DNA of 64,000 nt from an uncultured Pelagibacteraceae bacterium (GTDB lineage: Bacteria; Pseudomonadota; Alphaproteobacteria; Pelagibacterales; Pelagibacteraceae): assembly GCA_902586125.1 (NCBI GenBank), contig CACIGI010000003.1:21407-85406 (forward strand). The letters are read 5' to 3'. Below the pieces are notes generated by a model. It saw only the letters and a program-made list of their open reading frames with translations. It ran no database searches and was not told where the DNA came from. The position numbers were made by a program, and so were the translations under genes. This document shows positions 7,867 through 16,725 of the stretch, piece after piece (the stretch's first letter is position 1; each line of letters begins with the position of its first letter).

Positions 7867-7897
7867 AGAATTTTCCTCTCAAATTAAACTATAAATT

Positions 7898-8662
7898 GTG
7901 TTCTATATTATAGTATTTATCTTTGGAAGTATATGGGGGAGTTTTAGCAACGTATGTATTCACAGAATCCCTGATAATATTAGTGTTATCTCTGATCGTT
8001 CATATTGTCCTTCATGTAAAAAACTTATTAAATGGTATGACAACATTCCTTTATTATCTTTTATAATACTAAAAGCAAAATGTAGAGGTTGTTCAGCTAA
8101 GATAAAGACTAAATATTTTATTATAGAGTTAATCTCGGCATTGAGTTTCGTATTAATATTTCATGTTTACGGTATATCATTAACCACACTTTTATTATTT
8201 ATTTTGAGTATTTGTTTTATAATTATTTTCTTCATAGATTTAAAACACTTTATAATACCAAATGAAATAACATATCCATTAATGATAATCGGTTTTTTAA
8301 AGTCGTTCGATCCTAATTTAAATTTACACTTGTTTCCAAACTTTATTAATTCATTAATTGGTGGAATTTTTGGCTTTACGATAATCTGGTTAATAATTTT
8401 TATTTATAAAAAATTAAGAAACAAAGATGGTATGGGATTAGGAGATGCAAAATTACTTTCTGCAATTGGTTTTTGGTTTGGGTGGGTTTCGATACCTTTT
8501 ATTATTTTTTTTTCATCGGCAATTGCTCTATTAAGTGTAGTTCCTGATTTAATTAAAAAAAAGAAACAACTTTCGTCACAGATACCTTTCGGTCCTTATT
8601 TAATAATTGGAAATTTAGTTTTTCTTTTCTTAATCAATCCAATAAAGATCTTTATTAATTAA
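7898..8662 (+). CDS. pilD: Type IV prepilin peptidase/N-methyltransferase
   Basis: This inner-membrane aspartyl protease cleaves the leader of prepilins and methylates the new N-terminus. It is a polytopic 254-aa protein. It shows GSFSNVCIHRIP near the N-terminus, the cytoplasmic two-CxxC loop (CPSCKKLIKWYDNIPLLSF; CRGC), and both catalytic aspartate motifs: IDLKHFIIPNE and GMGLGDAKLL. The start is a GTG at 7898 with no clear Shine-Dalgarno site. It is divergent from the phosphatase and convergent with pilY1, whose stop codon overlaps its own. Its substrates include the four prepilin-like proteins encoded at 14.1-17.5 kb. Confidence 0.95.
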   Translation: MFYIIVFIFGSIWGSFSNVCIHRIPDNISVISDRSYCPSCKKLIKWYDNIPLLSFIILKAKCRGCSAKIKTKYFIIELISALSFVLIFHVYGISLTTLLLFILSICFIIIFFIDLKHFIIPNEITYPLMIIGFLKSFDPNLNLHLFPNFINSLIGGIFGFTIIWLIIFIYKKLRNKDGMGLGDAKLLSAIGFWFGWVSIPFIIFFSSAIALLSVVPDLIKKKKQLSSQIPFGPYLIIGNLVFLFLINPIKIFIN

Positions 8663-11600
8663 AAACCAGTATCTCTCCAGCCACCTTGATTAGTTAGAAC
8701 TTCACCAGGTATAGATAAAATTGAATATAAAGTATCTTCATTCTCACTTGGTCCAGCAACGTTAGCAAATAATTGATCTCCAAATATAACTAATTCAGAT
8801 AAAACACCGTCTCTTACAAAAGTACAAGTTTGTACTTGAGCTTCCTTACCTTTAACAAGTTTATGAGAATTGTCTGTTCCACATTCATCATCATGAACAC
8901 AAATAAATGCCTTACCAATAGCACATTTGTTTGATCCCGAGGGTGGTTCGTAAACAGGATAATAAACTTGTCCTTTAAATAAAGTCGGAGGTGCAGAAGC
9001 TTTTCTAAAATTATTATCGTTATCAGTTCTTAGATCACCTACTGCGGGTTTATTGGCCTCTGTAAATTCTCCAGCAGCTACTGCTTCGGCAATCTCTGAC
9101 GCAGAATAAAACTCATCGGGTCTATCTAAATGATAAACCCAACCACTTTCTGTACTAGGACACAAATCCCCTGTTTCATCTTCTGTAACATCTGAACATA
9201 CAGCAAGATCGTCGATAGACATGGCCAGATTAGCTCCATTGTGAGCTATCTCTGAAAAAGTATCAGAAGTTGGTTCTGGAACAGTAACAGTATTTAAATG
9301 TCTAAATAAAGGATAGTCACGATCTCGAATGCCGTACAAAATATTATCCATCCCTCGAGTTTTATCCCCAAGTGCATTAAAGTCTCCTGTGCCTCCAAAT
9401 AACCAAAAGTCCTTAGTTTCTAAACCTATTCCTGCATCCATTGAAAAAAATGAGTATCTTCTATTTACCGAACTAGCATTCAACCTAAATAAAGTAGTCT
9501 GATCAAAAAAATTTGCACTATCTGTACAACAGTCTGTTAGATTTATTTTTGTAATTTTACCTTCTCTATCGTTTATATAAACCATTGCTCCTTTCCAAGG
9601 AATTCCAAAAGCTGTATCAGGAGTGATAACAACTGGTGTAGTAGGTACAGCATTATTAATGTCACTGCCATTATCTGTGGTAATCCCACTATTTCCAAAC
9701 GATACTCCTGATGGATGAGTATCAACAATTGTTATTGGTCCATTGTTATATTCATGACCATAAATCCTTCCTGGGTTAGCCATATCACTTAAATCAACCA
9801 AATATACTGCAGAGCCAGTGCATGAATTACTTGATGACATACCAGCACCCATAATTGCCACATATTTATCTGTTGATGTCCCACCAGCATCAGAGGTCAG
9901 GCCCAGTGTATCAGAGGGTAGCCTAACAATTCTAGGCGTTGACCAAGTTTCACCTAATTTACTATAATCATATTGAGTATCATCAATTGATGTTGCTTGG
10001 CATGATGTTTGAATAAAAATATTATCACCTTCTACTTGGGTTACATTGCCTTGCGCATCTGTTATTTCTTGGTCACCTCGATTAATGACCTTGTCCTCAT
10101 TAAATGTAATTACAAACTCTCCATTAACCATTCTTGCCTCTGAGAAATCGAGTGGTTCGAACGCTCCATTTTTTAGTTCAGTAACATTTAATAAAGCCTT
10201 ATCGATTGCCACATTATTTGGCGTATTTAATTGAATGTCTTTAAAAGTGAAAGTTGTACCCTCAAAACAGGAATTGGTTCCATTAGTTTTAAAGTTTTGA
10301 CCTAATGCAGCTAACTCGGTTTGGGTTTGACATGCTTGAATATTGTCTCGGTTAGTGGTTGTAGCCGAGTCGGTGCCACCATCTGCAGCAGCAGCTGTAT
10401 TATAATTATTAAGAGCAGTAACTCCTTCTTCTGATTGACCTAAAGAGGCAGAGCCTGAGGAGTATTCATAAGATGTGATAAGTCCATCGCTATCTACTCT
10501 ATAAACTACGTTATTGATATAATCATTATAGACTGTAAACATGTGTAGAGGTCCAAGTCCATTTTCTACAATTGGATTAGTTACATCGAGAACTGTAAAT
10601 CCTGATCCACCTCGCCCAAATGGAACGAATAATATTGTATGCCAGTCTTCTGTGGTACTAATAGTTCCATCAGGTTCTAAACCTTTTATAAACACATCAT
10701 GTACGACTGGTGAGCCATCTACTCCAAATATTGCGTTACTTCCTCCTTTGTCACCTCCTACTCTCCCGTCAAGAGCAGAATTTATTAGTGTGGGTAATTT
10801 TCCAATTAACACTGGAGGAAGAAATGCCCATTCCTCTTGTCCAGTTTCTGCATTAAATGCATGTAACAATCCACTATTCGAACCTGCATAAACAACGCTT
10901 CTTCTGTTTTGATGAGAATTTATAAATCCTTGGTAATTATTTATTGTTCTAAAATAAGCTTCTTCATTTTGTGCATCGAATTCAACACTGGCATTTGGTG
11001 CACCAATTTCAATCAATTGAGAATGGTATATGTCACCAAGAACATGATCTCTTAATTCTACTGTGCCTTGTGGGTTAGTTGTGCAATCTCCATCATAATC
11101 AAAAAAATCTTGTCCTGCTAAAAAACGGAAAAGTCCCCTTGCTTCATCGATTGTCGTATCCAGTCCACCACAGGTTGAGCTTGTTGTATGATAATTTGAA
11201 AGCCGAAAACCTAACATTTCCATTTCAGGGATTAAGAGCTCAGCATTATCATCATTTAGATTGTCCCAATTACCAATATAACCACCATCTGCGTCCGGAA
11301 TTACAGTCCATAAATTTCTCGAATCATCTCCACTATAATCGGCGCTTCCAGAAGATTGTAGGCGTACTTGTTCAGCTGCATTCCAATTCCCAGGAAAGTT
11401 TGGGTCGTGAGCCACTCTTCCATCTGCAAATAATCTTTTTCTTAAAATAGTCCCTTTCCATTCACCATATTGTTCATATTCAAATTGTGCTTGATATAAA
11501 GAACCTCCTTGCTCAATAGTCGCTGTAATTGATGGCGCGGTAAATGACAATCGTTCTGCAACGATTTGTCTGATTTTCTGTTGAAGCACAGTTTGAAGTT

Positions 11601-13551
11601 CTTCAGGTGTCGCTGCAACGATTGTAGGCTCGCAGTCTGCATCTCCAGCTTGAGCACATGAACCTGCTACTGCTAATTCGTCAAATGATGTCATTCCTTC
11701 TGCTCTAATTCCATTTCCATACGCAACAAATAACGTTTTAATACCCTTGCCTCTTAGGGCCTCAAGTCTTGCCGCAGTTCGACCTCTATTATTACTACTT
11801 GGTAATCCAGTTTTCTTCTGCATTCCATCACCAATAACAATTACATAATTCAACTGACAGTCAGAATCTTCGTCAAGAGGTGAAACATCACCTGTAAAAT
11901 AATCATGAGCAATTTGAGAAAACGCCTCTGAGTCGGTTCCAAAACTTGTTCTAATATTCCTCACGATTGGGATGGCTCTTGTAGATCCCTCGGGTCCAAT
12001 ACCAACATTTAAACAAGAGTTTGAAGTGCATATTCTGCTTCTACCATTTGGATGATTGCCGACCCATCCTCCATAATAATTACATGGATTATTATCATTA
12101 TGACAATGACCACCACCCCTACCTCTTGGTGGTCTGACTGTTCTTCCTAGGTTTCTTTCACCAGCATTCCAATGACCAAAACCAAATTGAGCACCAGTAT
12201 TTAATGTACTATCTGAGAATATTGAAATAATAGCCTTTTTTGCTCCTTCCAATCTCGAAAAAAGAGTTCCTCCATATTGAATTTGCCATGCAGTGTCCTC
12301 TGTTCCATCAGCAAAATCTGCTAATGTAAGTTCATCAACATAACCAGCATGACTAAATATAAGTCTATTATTGGATATATTCATTGCTCCAAGACCATTA
12401 GTTATTCTAATCGATCCAGCAGCAAGTGTGCCTGCATCGATAGCATCTCCAGCAGCATCGACATTTGCAGAGGAACTGTCAGTTCCAGCTTCGACTGTAG
12501 CAGTACAAGTAGTGTCTGATGTCCAGCTTACATTTTGTATTTTTCTTTGTCGATTACCTCCAACATACATCACATCATTATCGTTTGGAGAGATATCAAA
12601 CATAGTCGTAAATGTAACCTGGTTTCCTGTAGCGTTTGCTCTTCCTCGACAAAATCTCGTCGACGCACCTCTCATAACTTTGACTGTTCCTTGGTCTCTT
12701 GTTGGATATCCATAAACATTTCCATCATCAGCAAAATAAATCATGGATGAGTTATTATTTAATCTTAATCGAGAGGCATCAAAAACTCTTGACCAAACAT
12801 TATTTCTACTTCTTCTGCCAGCAGATCTTACGCAGTCACCTTCATCAAGGTTACAAGTCATTATGTAAGCATTTCTTCCATCTCTCCCATAGATAGCAAT
12901 AACATTGTTGTTGTTGGCATCTACACTCATATCAAAACCTCTAATTTGAGTTCCACGTCTACCACCTCCAGGCTTTATCGCTAATCGACATTGAAAATTT
13001 GAGTCAAGAGCAAAAACTGCTGTATTATTATTATTGGGTTGGTATTGACCTACAAATAAAAGTGTTTCATTATTTATATTAGTTCCACCGATAGTGACAT
13101 TGCTTAAATAAAATGCCCCATGTAACATTCTGTTTGTCGATATATTTGAGTTTTGACTTATATTACCTCTTTGATTAATTCCCCAATCACAACTTCGATC
13201 AGTATTTCCATTAGCCCACCAAGTTCTAGCCTCATATGTGGCACCATTGTCTCTAGTTCCTGTAATATTTGTTCTTACTCCATTAGAATTAATTAGAAAT
13301 AAACCTCCATCACGTTTGCTTGCTGCTGTGAGATATCTATCTCCTGTTGTAGGATTTACTGTGATTGAGGTAATATTAGGCAAACCATCTCCAATTTTAT
13401 TATCCATACTATTAGAACTATCTAATAAAATTAAAATATTTGCTTTTACATCTCCTTCACCTGAACCTGGTGGTAAAGGCTTTGCTTTTATCGGTTGACC
13501 AATGCATAGGATCAAAATTAAAAAACTGAATATTTTATAAAAATTTTTCAT
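8659..13551 (-). CDS. pilY1: Giant PilY1-like pilus tip adhesin with split VWA domain
   Basis: This is a predicted secreted tip or adhesin protein that primes pilus assembly. It has a signal peptide (~1-23), then a VWA MIDAS motif NILILLDSSNSM (DxSxS at 44-48). About 380 beta-rich residues then interrupt the VWA fold before it resumes (RLEGAKKAIISIF ~433; YVIVIGDGMQ ~575). The C-terminal half is the classical PilY1 beta-propeller (VVYAGSNSGLLHAFNAETGQEEWAFLPP ~885; GRGGSGFTVLDVTNP). At 1630 aa it is longer than most PilY1 proteins. Cysteines are frequent, and an acidic loop (DYDGDCTTNPQ) could bind calcium. It follows the minor-pilin genes, as in Pseudomonas fimT-pilVWXY1. It overlaps the convergent pilD by 4 nt. 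Confidence 0.92.
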   Translation of the reverse strand: MKNFYKIFSFLILILCIGQPIKAKPLPPGSGEGDVKANILILLDSSNSMDNKIGDGLPNITSITVNPTTGDRYLTAASKRDGGLFLINSNGVRTNITGTRDNGATYEARTWWANGNTDRSCDWGINQRGNISQNSNISTNRMLHGAFYLSNVTIGGTNINNETLLFVGQYQPNNNNTAVFALDSNFQCRLAIKPGGGRRGTQIRGFDMSVDANNNNVIAIYGRDGRNAYIMTCNLDEGDCVRSAGRRSRNNVWSRVFDASRLRLNNNSSMIYFADDGNVYGYPTRDQGTVKVMRGASTRFCRGRANATGNQVTFTTMFDISPNDNDVMYVGGNRQRKIQNVSWTSDTTCTATVEAGTDSSSANVDAAGDAIDAGTLAAGSIRITNGLGAMNISNNRLIFSHAGYVDELTLADFADGTEDTAWQIQYGGTLFSRLEGAKKAIISIFSDSTLNTGAQFGFGHWNAGERNLGRTVRPPRGRGGGHCHNDNNPCNYYGGWVGNHPNGRSRICTSNSCLNVGIGPEGSTRAIPIVRNIRTSFGTDSEAFSQIAHDYFTGDVSPLDEDSDCQLNYVIVIGDGMQKKTGLPSSNNRGRTAARLEALRGKGIKTLFVAYGNGIRAEGMTSFDELAVAGSCAQAGDADCEPTIVAATPEELQTVLQQKIRQIVAERLSFTAPSITATIEQGGSLYQAQFEYEQYGEWKGTILRKRLFADGRVAHDPNFPGNWNAAEQVRLQSSGSADYSGDDSRNLWTVIPDADGGYIGNWDNLNDDNAELLIPEMEMLGFRLSNYHTTSSTCGGLDTTIDEARGLFRFLAGQDFFDYDGDCTTNPQGTVELRDHVLGDIYHSQLIEIGAPNASVEFDAQNEEAYFRTINNYQGFINSHQNRRSVVYAGSNSGLLHAFNAETGQEEWAFLPPVLIGKLPTLINSALDGRVGGDKGGSNAIFGVDGSPVVHDVFIKGLEPDGTISTTEDWHTILFVPFGRGGSGFTVLDVTNPIVENGLGPLHMFTVYNDYINNVVYRVDSDGLITSYEYSSGSASLGQSEEGVTALNNYNTAAAADGGTDSATTTNRDNIQACQTQTELAALGQNFKTNGTNSCFEGTTFTFKDIQLNTPNNVAIDKALLNVTELKNGAFEPLDFSEARMVNGEFVITFNEDKVINRGDQEITDAQGNVTQVEGDNIFIQTSCQATSIDDTQYDYSKLGETWSTPRIVRLPSDTLGLTSDAGGTSTDKYVAIMGAGMSSSNSCTGSAVYLVDLSDMANPGRIYGHEYNNGPITIVDTHPSGVSFGNSGITTDNGSDINNAVPTTPVVITPDTAFGIPWKGAMVYINDREGKITKINLTDCCTDSANFFDQTTLFRLNASSVNRRYSFFSMDAGIGLETKDFWLFGGTGDFNALGDKTRGMDNILYGIRDRDYPLFRHLNTVTVPEPTSDTFSEIAHNGANLAMSIDDLAVCSDVTEDETGDLCPSTESGWVYHLDRPDEFYSASEIAEAVAAGEFTEANKPAVGDLRTDNDNNFRKASAPPTLFKGQVYYPVYEPPSGSNKCAIGKAFICVHDDECGTDNSHKLVKGKEAQVQTCTFVRDGVLSELVIFGDQLFANVAGPSENEDTLYSILSIPGEVLTNQGGWRDTGF

Positions 13552-13563
13552 TTCAAATTTATA

Positions 13564-14082
13564 TTACATCACTTCTATAACTTCAGGTCCAAATAAGTAT
13601 TCTTTAAATTCAGGTTTAGTAATAGTTAGAGTCTCAAAATTGCCTTTAGAGTCACTTACTCGACCATAAATTACGTCAATGCCAAAAGATGCTAGACTTA
13701 TTCCACCTACCCAGTCATCCTCAATAACTTCTTCAGAGACATAGCCCAAGGTATTATTAGCGAAATTAAAAATTTTATTTGTACTAGCCTCACCATAGCC
13801 ACCAATGATTTCGGTTCCAATAATTTTACCTTGTCTAACAAATACTTTGATCGATGAATTGTCTAGCTCAGAGTCTTCACAAAAGCTGAAGCTATCATAT
13901 TCGGTCATAAAAGTTAAGGACTCACCATCCTCATCATTTGGCTCATTTAAAAAGTCATATTTTTCTAAAATATTCGCTACCGGGGTGCCTATCTCCTCTT
14001 TAAGAAACTCACAGGCAGCACTTAAATTAATTGCGCTGATATAAATTGTAAAGGATATTAGAGCAATTAAGATTCTTTTCAT
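13564..14082 (-). CDS. Secreted protein of unknown function between pilX and pilY1
   Basis: No family is recognised. The 172-aa product has a clear Sec signal peptide (MKRILIALISFTIYISAINLSAA, then CEF). The mature part is acidic, with two cysteines (CEFLKEE and SFCEDSE). It contains beta-strand-like repeats such as KVFVRQGKIIGTEIIGGYG. The position of the first Cys after LSAA is not a good lipobox. It lies 12 nt upstream of pilY1 and 70 nt downstream of the pilX-like gene, so it is probably co-expressed with the pilus tip proteins. It lacks the prepilin motif, so a chaperone or accessory role would be a guess. Confidence 0.65.
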   Translation of the reverse strand: MKRILIALISFTIYISAINLSAACEFLKEEIGTPVANILEKYDFLNEPNDEDGESLTFMTEYDSFSFCEDSELDNSSIKVFVRQGKIIGTEIIGGYGEASTNKIFNFANNTLGYVSEEVIEDDWVGGISLASFGIDVIYGRVSDSKGNFETLTITKPEFKEYLFGPEVIEVM

Positions 14083-14152
14083 TACAAAATACTACTAAAT
14101 TTTTAAAAAAAATAAAATTAGACATTTGTGTTAATTAGTGACCATTTTGAGG

Positions 14153-15043
14153 TTAACTTGATAAGATAACTAAGCTTTCTAAGGGAATTAAAATTTCAGG
14201 ATCTGTTGTTAAAAAATCTCCCTCATCCATGCCTTTGGGCATCAAGTATCCACAACCATAAATTCTGTAAGCAGTCCCCTGTCTTTGAGCATTGGTCGCA
14301 GTTTTTTTAAGACTTGTACCAGCCCCTTTAAATTTTGAAGTACCTGCATTTATTGAAAAAAACTCATATCGGTATCTTGACAAATACTCAATCTCTTCAG
14401 CTGCTTCATTAGCAGTCAATCCAACATTAGCACCAGTTCCTATAATTGGAGCAAGTATTTCGCCAAAATTTAAATTAAATTGGTGGCTTGTTACTAAAAC
14501 AATACCTCTTTCTTTAAAATCTCCTTCATAGATAGCATCACGTGCTTCTTGTGTCATTTGTCCTGCGGCTACTAGAGCATCCAATTCAGCTAGATCGTCT
14601 TGGGTCATGTAATGATTTATCTCTCTTATTAAATTCCTGAAACTATTAAAGCATTTAGTTTCTGTGGGTCTAATAAGATTTCTTGGTATTTCTCTTCCAT
14701 CTGTATGTCTTGCAAATTGATCTGCTCCGCCAGCAAGTTCAGTAAGTTCGGTAATATAATTATCATGTAAAGTTATTTCTGTGACATCAGCACCTGGTGC
14801 TAATGGTGGAATATTATTAATTTCTAACCAAGGCCCAAGCATTCGATTTAAAATTTCTTTTTCCGCTTCTTTTAAAGCATGTTCAGCTACATAGAAAGTT
14901 TGCTGATACTGATCGCTTGTGTTATTGCTCTGATGATCGCCTGCAGAAATAACAATTAAACTTCCACCCATTAAAGACATTACTAACAATAAGACAAGTG
15001 ATAAAATTAATGTAAATCCATTTTGATTATTTTTTCTCATCAA
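14153..15043 (-). CDS. pilX: PilX-like minor pilin/pilus assembly protein
   Basis: The N-terminus is prepilin-like: a basic leader MMRKNNQNG and then a hydrophobic helix FTLILSLVLLLVMSLMGGSLIVIS. The conserved Glu5 of pilins is absent, which is typical of PilX/GspK-like initiators. After the helix comes QTFYVAEHALKEAEKEIL, a common PilX signature. The 296-aa length is larger than Pseudomonas PilX (~200 aa). The start overlaps the pilW-like stop by 4 nt. It is predicted to be processed by PilD and to form the tip initiation complex with PilV, PilW, FimT and PilY1. Confidence 0.83.
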   Translation of the reverse strand: MMRKNNQNGFTLILSLVLLLVMSLMGGSLIVISAGDHQSNNTSDQYQQTFYVAEHALKEAEKEILNRMLGPWLEINNIPPLAPGADVTEITLHDNYITELTELAGGADQFARHTDGREIPRNLIRPTETKCFNSFRNLIREINHYMTQDDLAELDALVAAGQMTQEARDAIYEGDFKERGIVLVTSHQFNLNFGEILAPIIGTGANVGLTANEAAEEIEYLSRYRYEFFSINAGTSKFKGAGTSLKKTATNAQRQGTAYRIYGCGYLMPKGMDEGDFLTTDPEILIPLESLVILSS

Positions 15044-15987
15044 TATAAATTATCTCCTACAACATTCCTTGTGTGCACCGTCACAACCACATTATCTCTT
15101 AAATTCCTATCGGTATAATTTTTTATCTGTCTTGAAAATCCACTTAACTCTCTAGGGTTTTCGTTACTTCGATTAAATCTGAAAAATGGTTTCTCAGATC
15201 TAAAAGCAATTCTGATATCAATTGAACTTATTTTGTACAAATTTTCCCTTGACGCGTCTGAATTTAAATTAGGAACAGGAGTTAAAACTCTTCCATCCTT
15301 ATCTAGAGCAATAAATTCAATATCCTCAACATAATCTCTAATCAATTCTCCTCTGTAACACTCTGGGCAATCAAAATTCCATTCCCCCCCTCTTTCATTT
15401 AAAGGTTGTTGCCAACTACTTTTTGACTTATAAATTGCATACCTTAGATTTGTTGCATTTTGCGAATCACCATCAAATTCTGTTTTGGCGAAGTAAGTTA
15501 CCCTATATCTTTTATAAGGTTGAACAAGATCATTTTGATTAAAATCATCATAAACAAAGTGAATTTTATCACAACAAGCATCTACTTGACCTGGAATTAA
15601 ATTATTTTTTTCCTCAGGCGTATAATCATCAGGATTTTCTGGATCATGACCTAGTTTATCCTTTTCAATAATAATTGGATCATGACTTTCTAAAATGCTA
15701 TCCGTTCCAATGAGAAATGTTAAATTACTTTTTTTTGGAAATCCTTTTTCATTATTTCCCAGATAATATTTGTACCCTGCCATTCGAGCATCTCGGATTA
15801 ATAATTCAATTATATCCCTCGAAGAGCGACTTACTTTAGCTTTTTCTAATACTTGGCTATAAGTATTATTTACGATTGAATAAGTAGTATAAATTGCAGC
15901 CATCATAATTGATGATACTATTATTCCAATTAATATTTCAATTAATGTGAGGCCAGTATTTGTTTTAAAAATTTTGTTACTCATCAT
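15040..15987 (-). CDS. pilW: PilW-like minor pilin
   Basis: This prepilin has a class III signal: MMSNKIFKTNTG|LTLIEILIGIIVSSIMMAAIYTTYS, with Gly-1 and Glu5. The segment after the helix (SRSSRDIIELLIRDARMAGYKYY) matches the PilW pattern of R..IE.L.RD.R.AGY. The C-terminal globular part contains three closely placed cysteines (DACCDKIHF) and a CPEC motif, which may form disulfides. At 315 aa it is similar to known PilW proteins. It overlaps neighbours on both sides by 4 nt (ATGA-type), indicating tight translational coupling. Confidence 0.87.
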   Translation of the reverse strand: MMSNKIFKTNTGLTLIEILIGIIVSSIMMAAIYTTYSIVNNTYSQVLEKAKVSRSSRDIIELLIRDARMAGYKYYLGNNEKGFPKKSNLTFLIGTDSILESHDPIIIEKDKLGHDPENPDDYTPEEKNNLIPGQVDACCDKIHFVYDDFNQNDLVQPYKRYRVTYFAKTEFDGDSQNATNLRYAIYKSKSSWQQPLNERGGEWNFDCPECYRGELIRDYVEDIEFIALDKDGRVLTPVPNLNSDASRENLYKISSIDIRIAFRSEKPFFRFNRSNENPRELSGFSRQIKNYTDRNLRDNVVVTVHTRNVVGDNLY

Positions 15988-16724
15988 TGATTTTGATCGT
16001 TTTGATTTTGATCTCCCTGTGCTGGATTTTCAGGATTAGGTGGCCATCTTCTTAATTTATAATCTGCCTGAAAATATACAAACTTTCTTTTCTTTCCATT
16101 ATTTATCTTCATCTCAACTCTTCCAATATAAAGAGGGTCATCAGTAATAGACTCTAATATATTTGGACAGGTATCAGCCCACTTGCAGATCTCAAATATC
16201 GCTAATTTTTTTTGTTCTTGATTGCTTTGGCATTTTAAAAATCTATTTTCCCCAATAATAGAGTTCCATTTGTCCGTTTTATTTCTTATTGCATCTGTCT
16301 TTTGTGTCTCATAAACATTTTCTGTCGTTTGAAGATTGTTTGATGTCGTAGAGGCTGCTGTTGCTTCACAATTAAATTTAGTTTGGGTAGTATCTGGACT
16401 CCAATGATTATCAGTGTCACTAAAATGTTCTACAAATGATGTTAATGATGTCCCATTGAGTGTAGCCTCATTGTACATTGGATTATACATAATATCTTGA
16501 TTATTTGAACTTTGTTGAAAAAATGTATTTCTACTTCCAATTACATCCTCGACTATCATCTCACTAAGATAGTTTGCTTTAGTTCGATCACCTGAACTAT
16601 TAATTGATTGAACTGAAAAGTTTGTCATTTGCAAAATTGCAATAAATCCAACACCAACAACTGCTGTAGAAACAATCGCCTCTAATATGGAAAGTCCAGC
16701 AATCTTATCTTTCTTTTTAATCAT
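15984..16724 (-). CDS. pilV: PilV-like minor pilin
   Basis: The prepilin motif is KIAG|LSILEAIVSTAVVGVGFIAILQM, with Glu5 in the mature helix. NYLSEMIVEDV follows, a region typical of PilV (alanine/serine-rich helix, then a predicted tip domain). The ORF track begins at 16781. The internal ATG at 16724 (MIKKKDKIAG) gives a normal short leader and starts 1 nt after the fimT-like stop, so it is preferred. The protein ends in a Gln/Asn/Asp-rich tail (GDQNQNDQNQ). It is predicted to be cleaved by PilD and to take part in pilus initiation. Confidence 0.85.
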   Translation of the reverse strand: MIKKKDKIAGLSILEAIVSTAVVGVGFIAILQMTNFSVQSINSSGDRTKANYLSEMIVEDVIGSRNTFFQQSSNNQDIMYNPMYNEATLNGTSLTSFVEHFSDTDNHWSPDTTQTKFNCEATAASTTSNNLQTTENVYETQKTDAIRNKTDKWNSIIGENRFLKCQSNQEQKKLAIFEICKWADTCPNILESITDDPLYIGRVEMKINNGKKRKFVYFQADYKLRRWPPNPENPAQGDQNQNDQNQ

Positions 16725-16725
16725 A

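Noticed and set aside
10541-10891. Plus-strand ORF of 116 aa inside pilY1
   Set aside because: It is a shadow of the strongly supported PilY1 reading frame, with no recognisable motif and no ribosome site.
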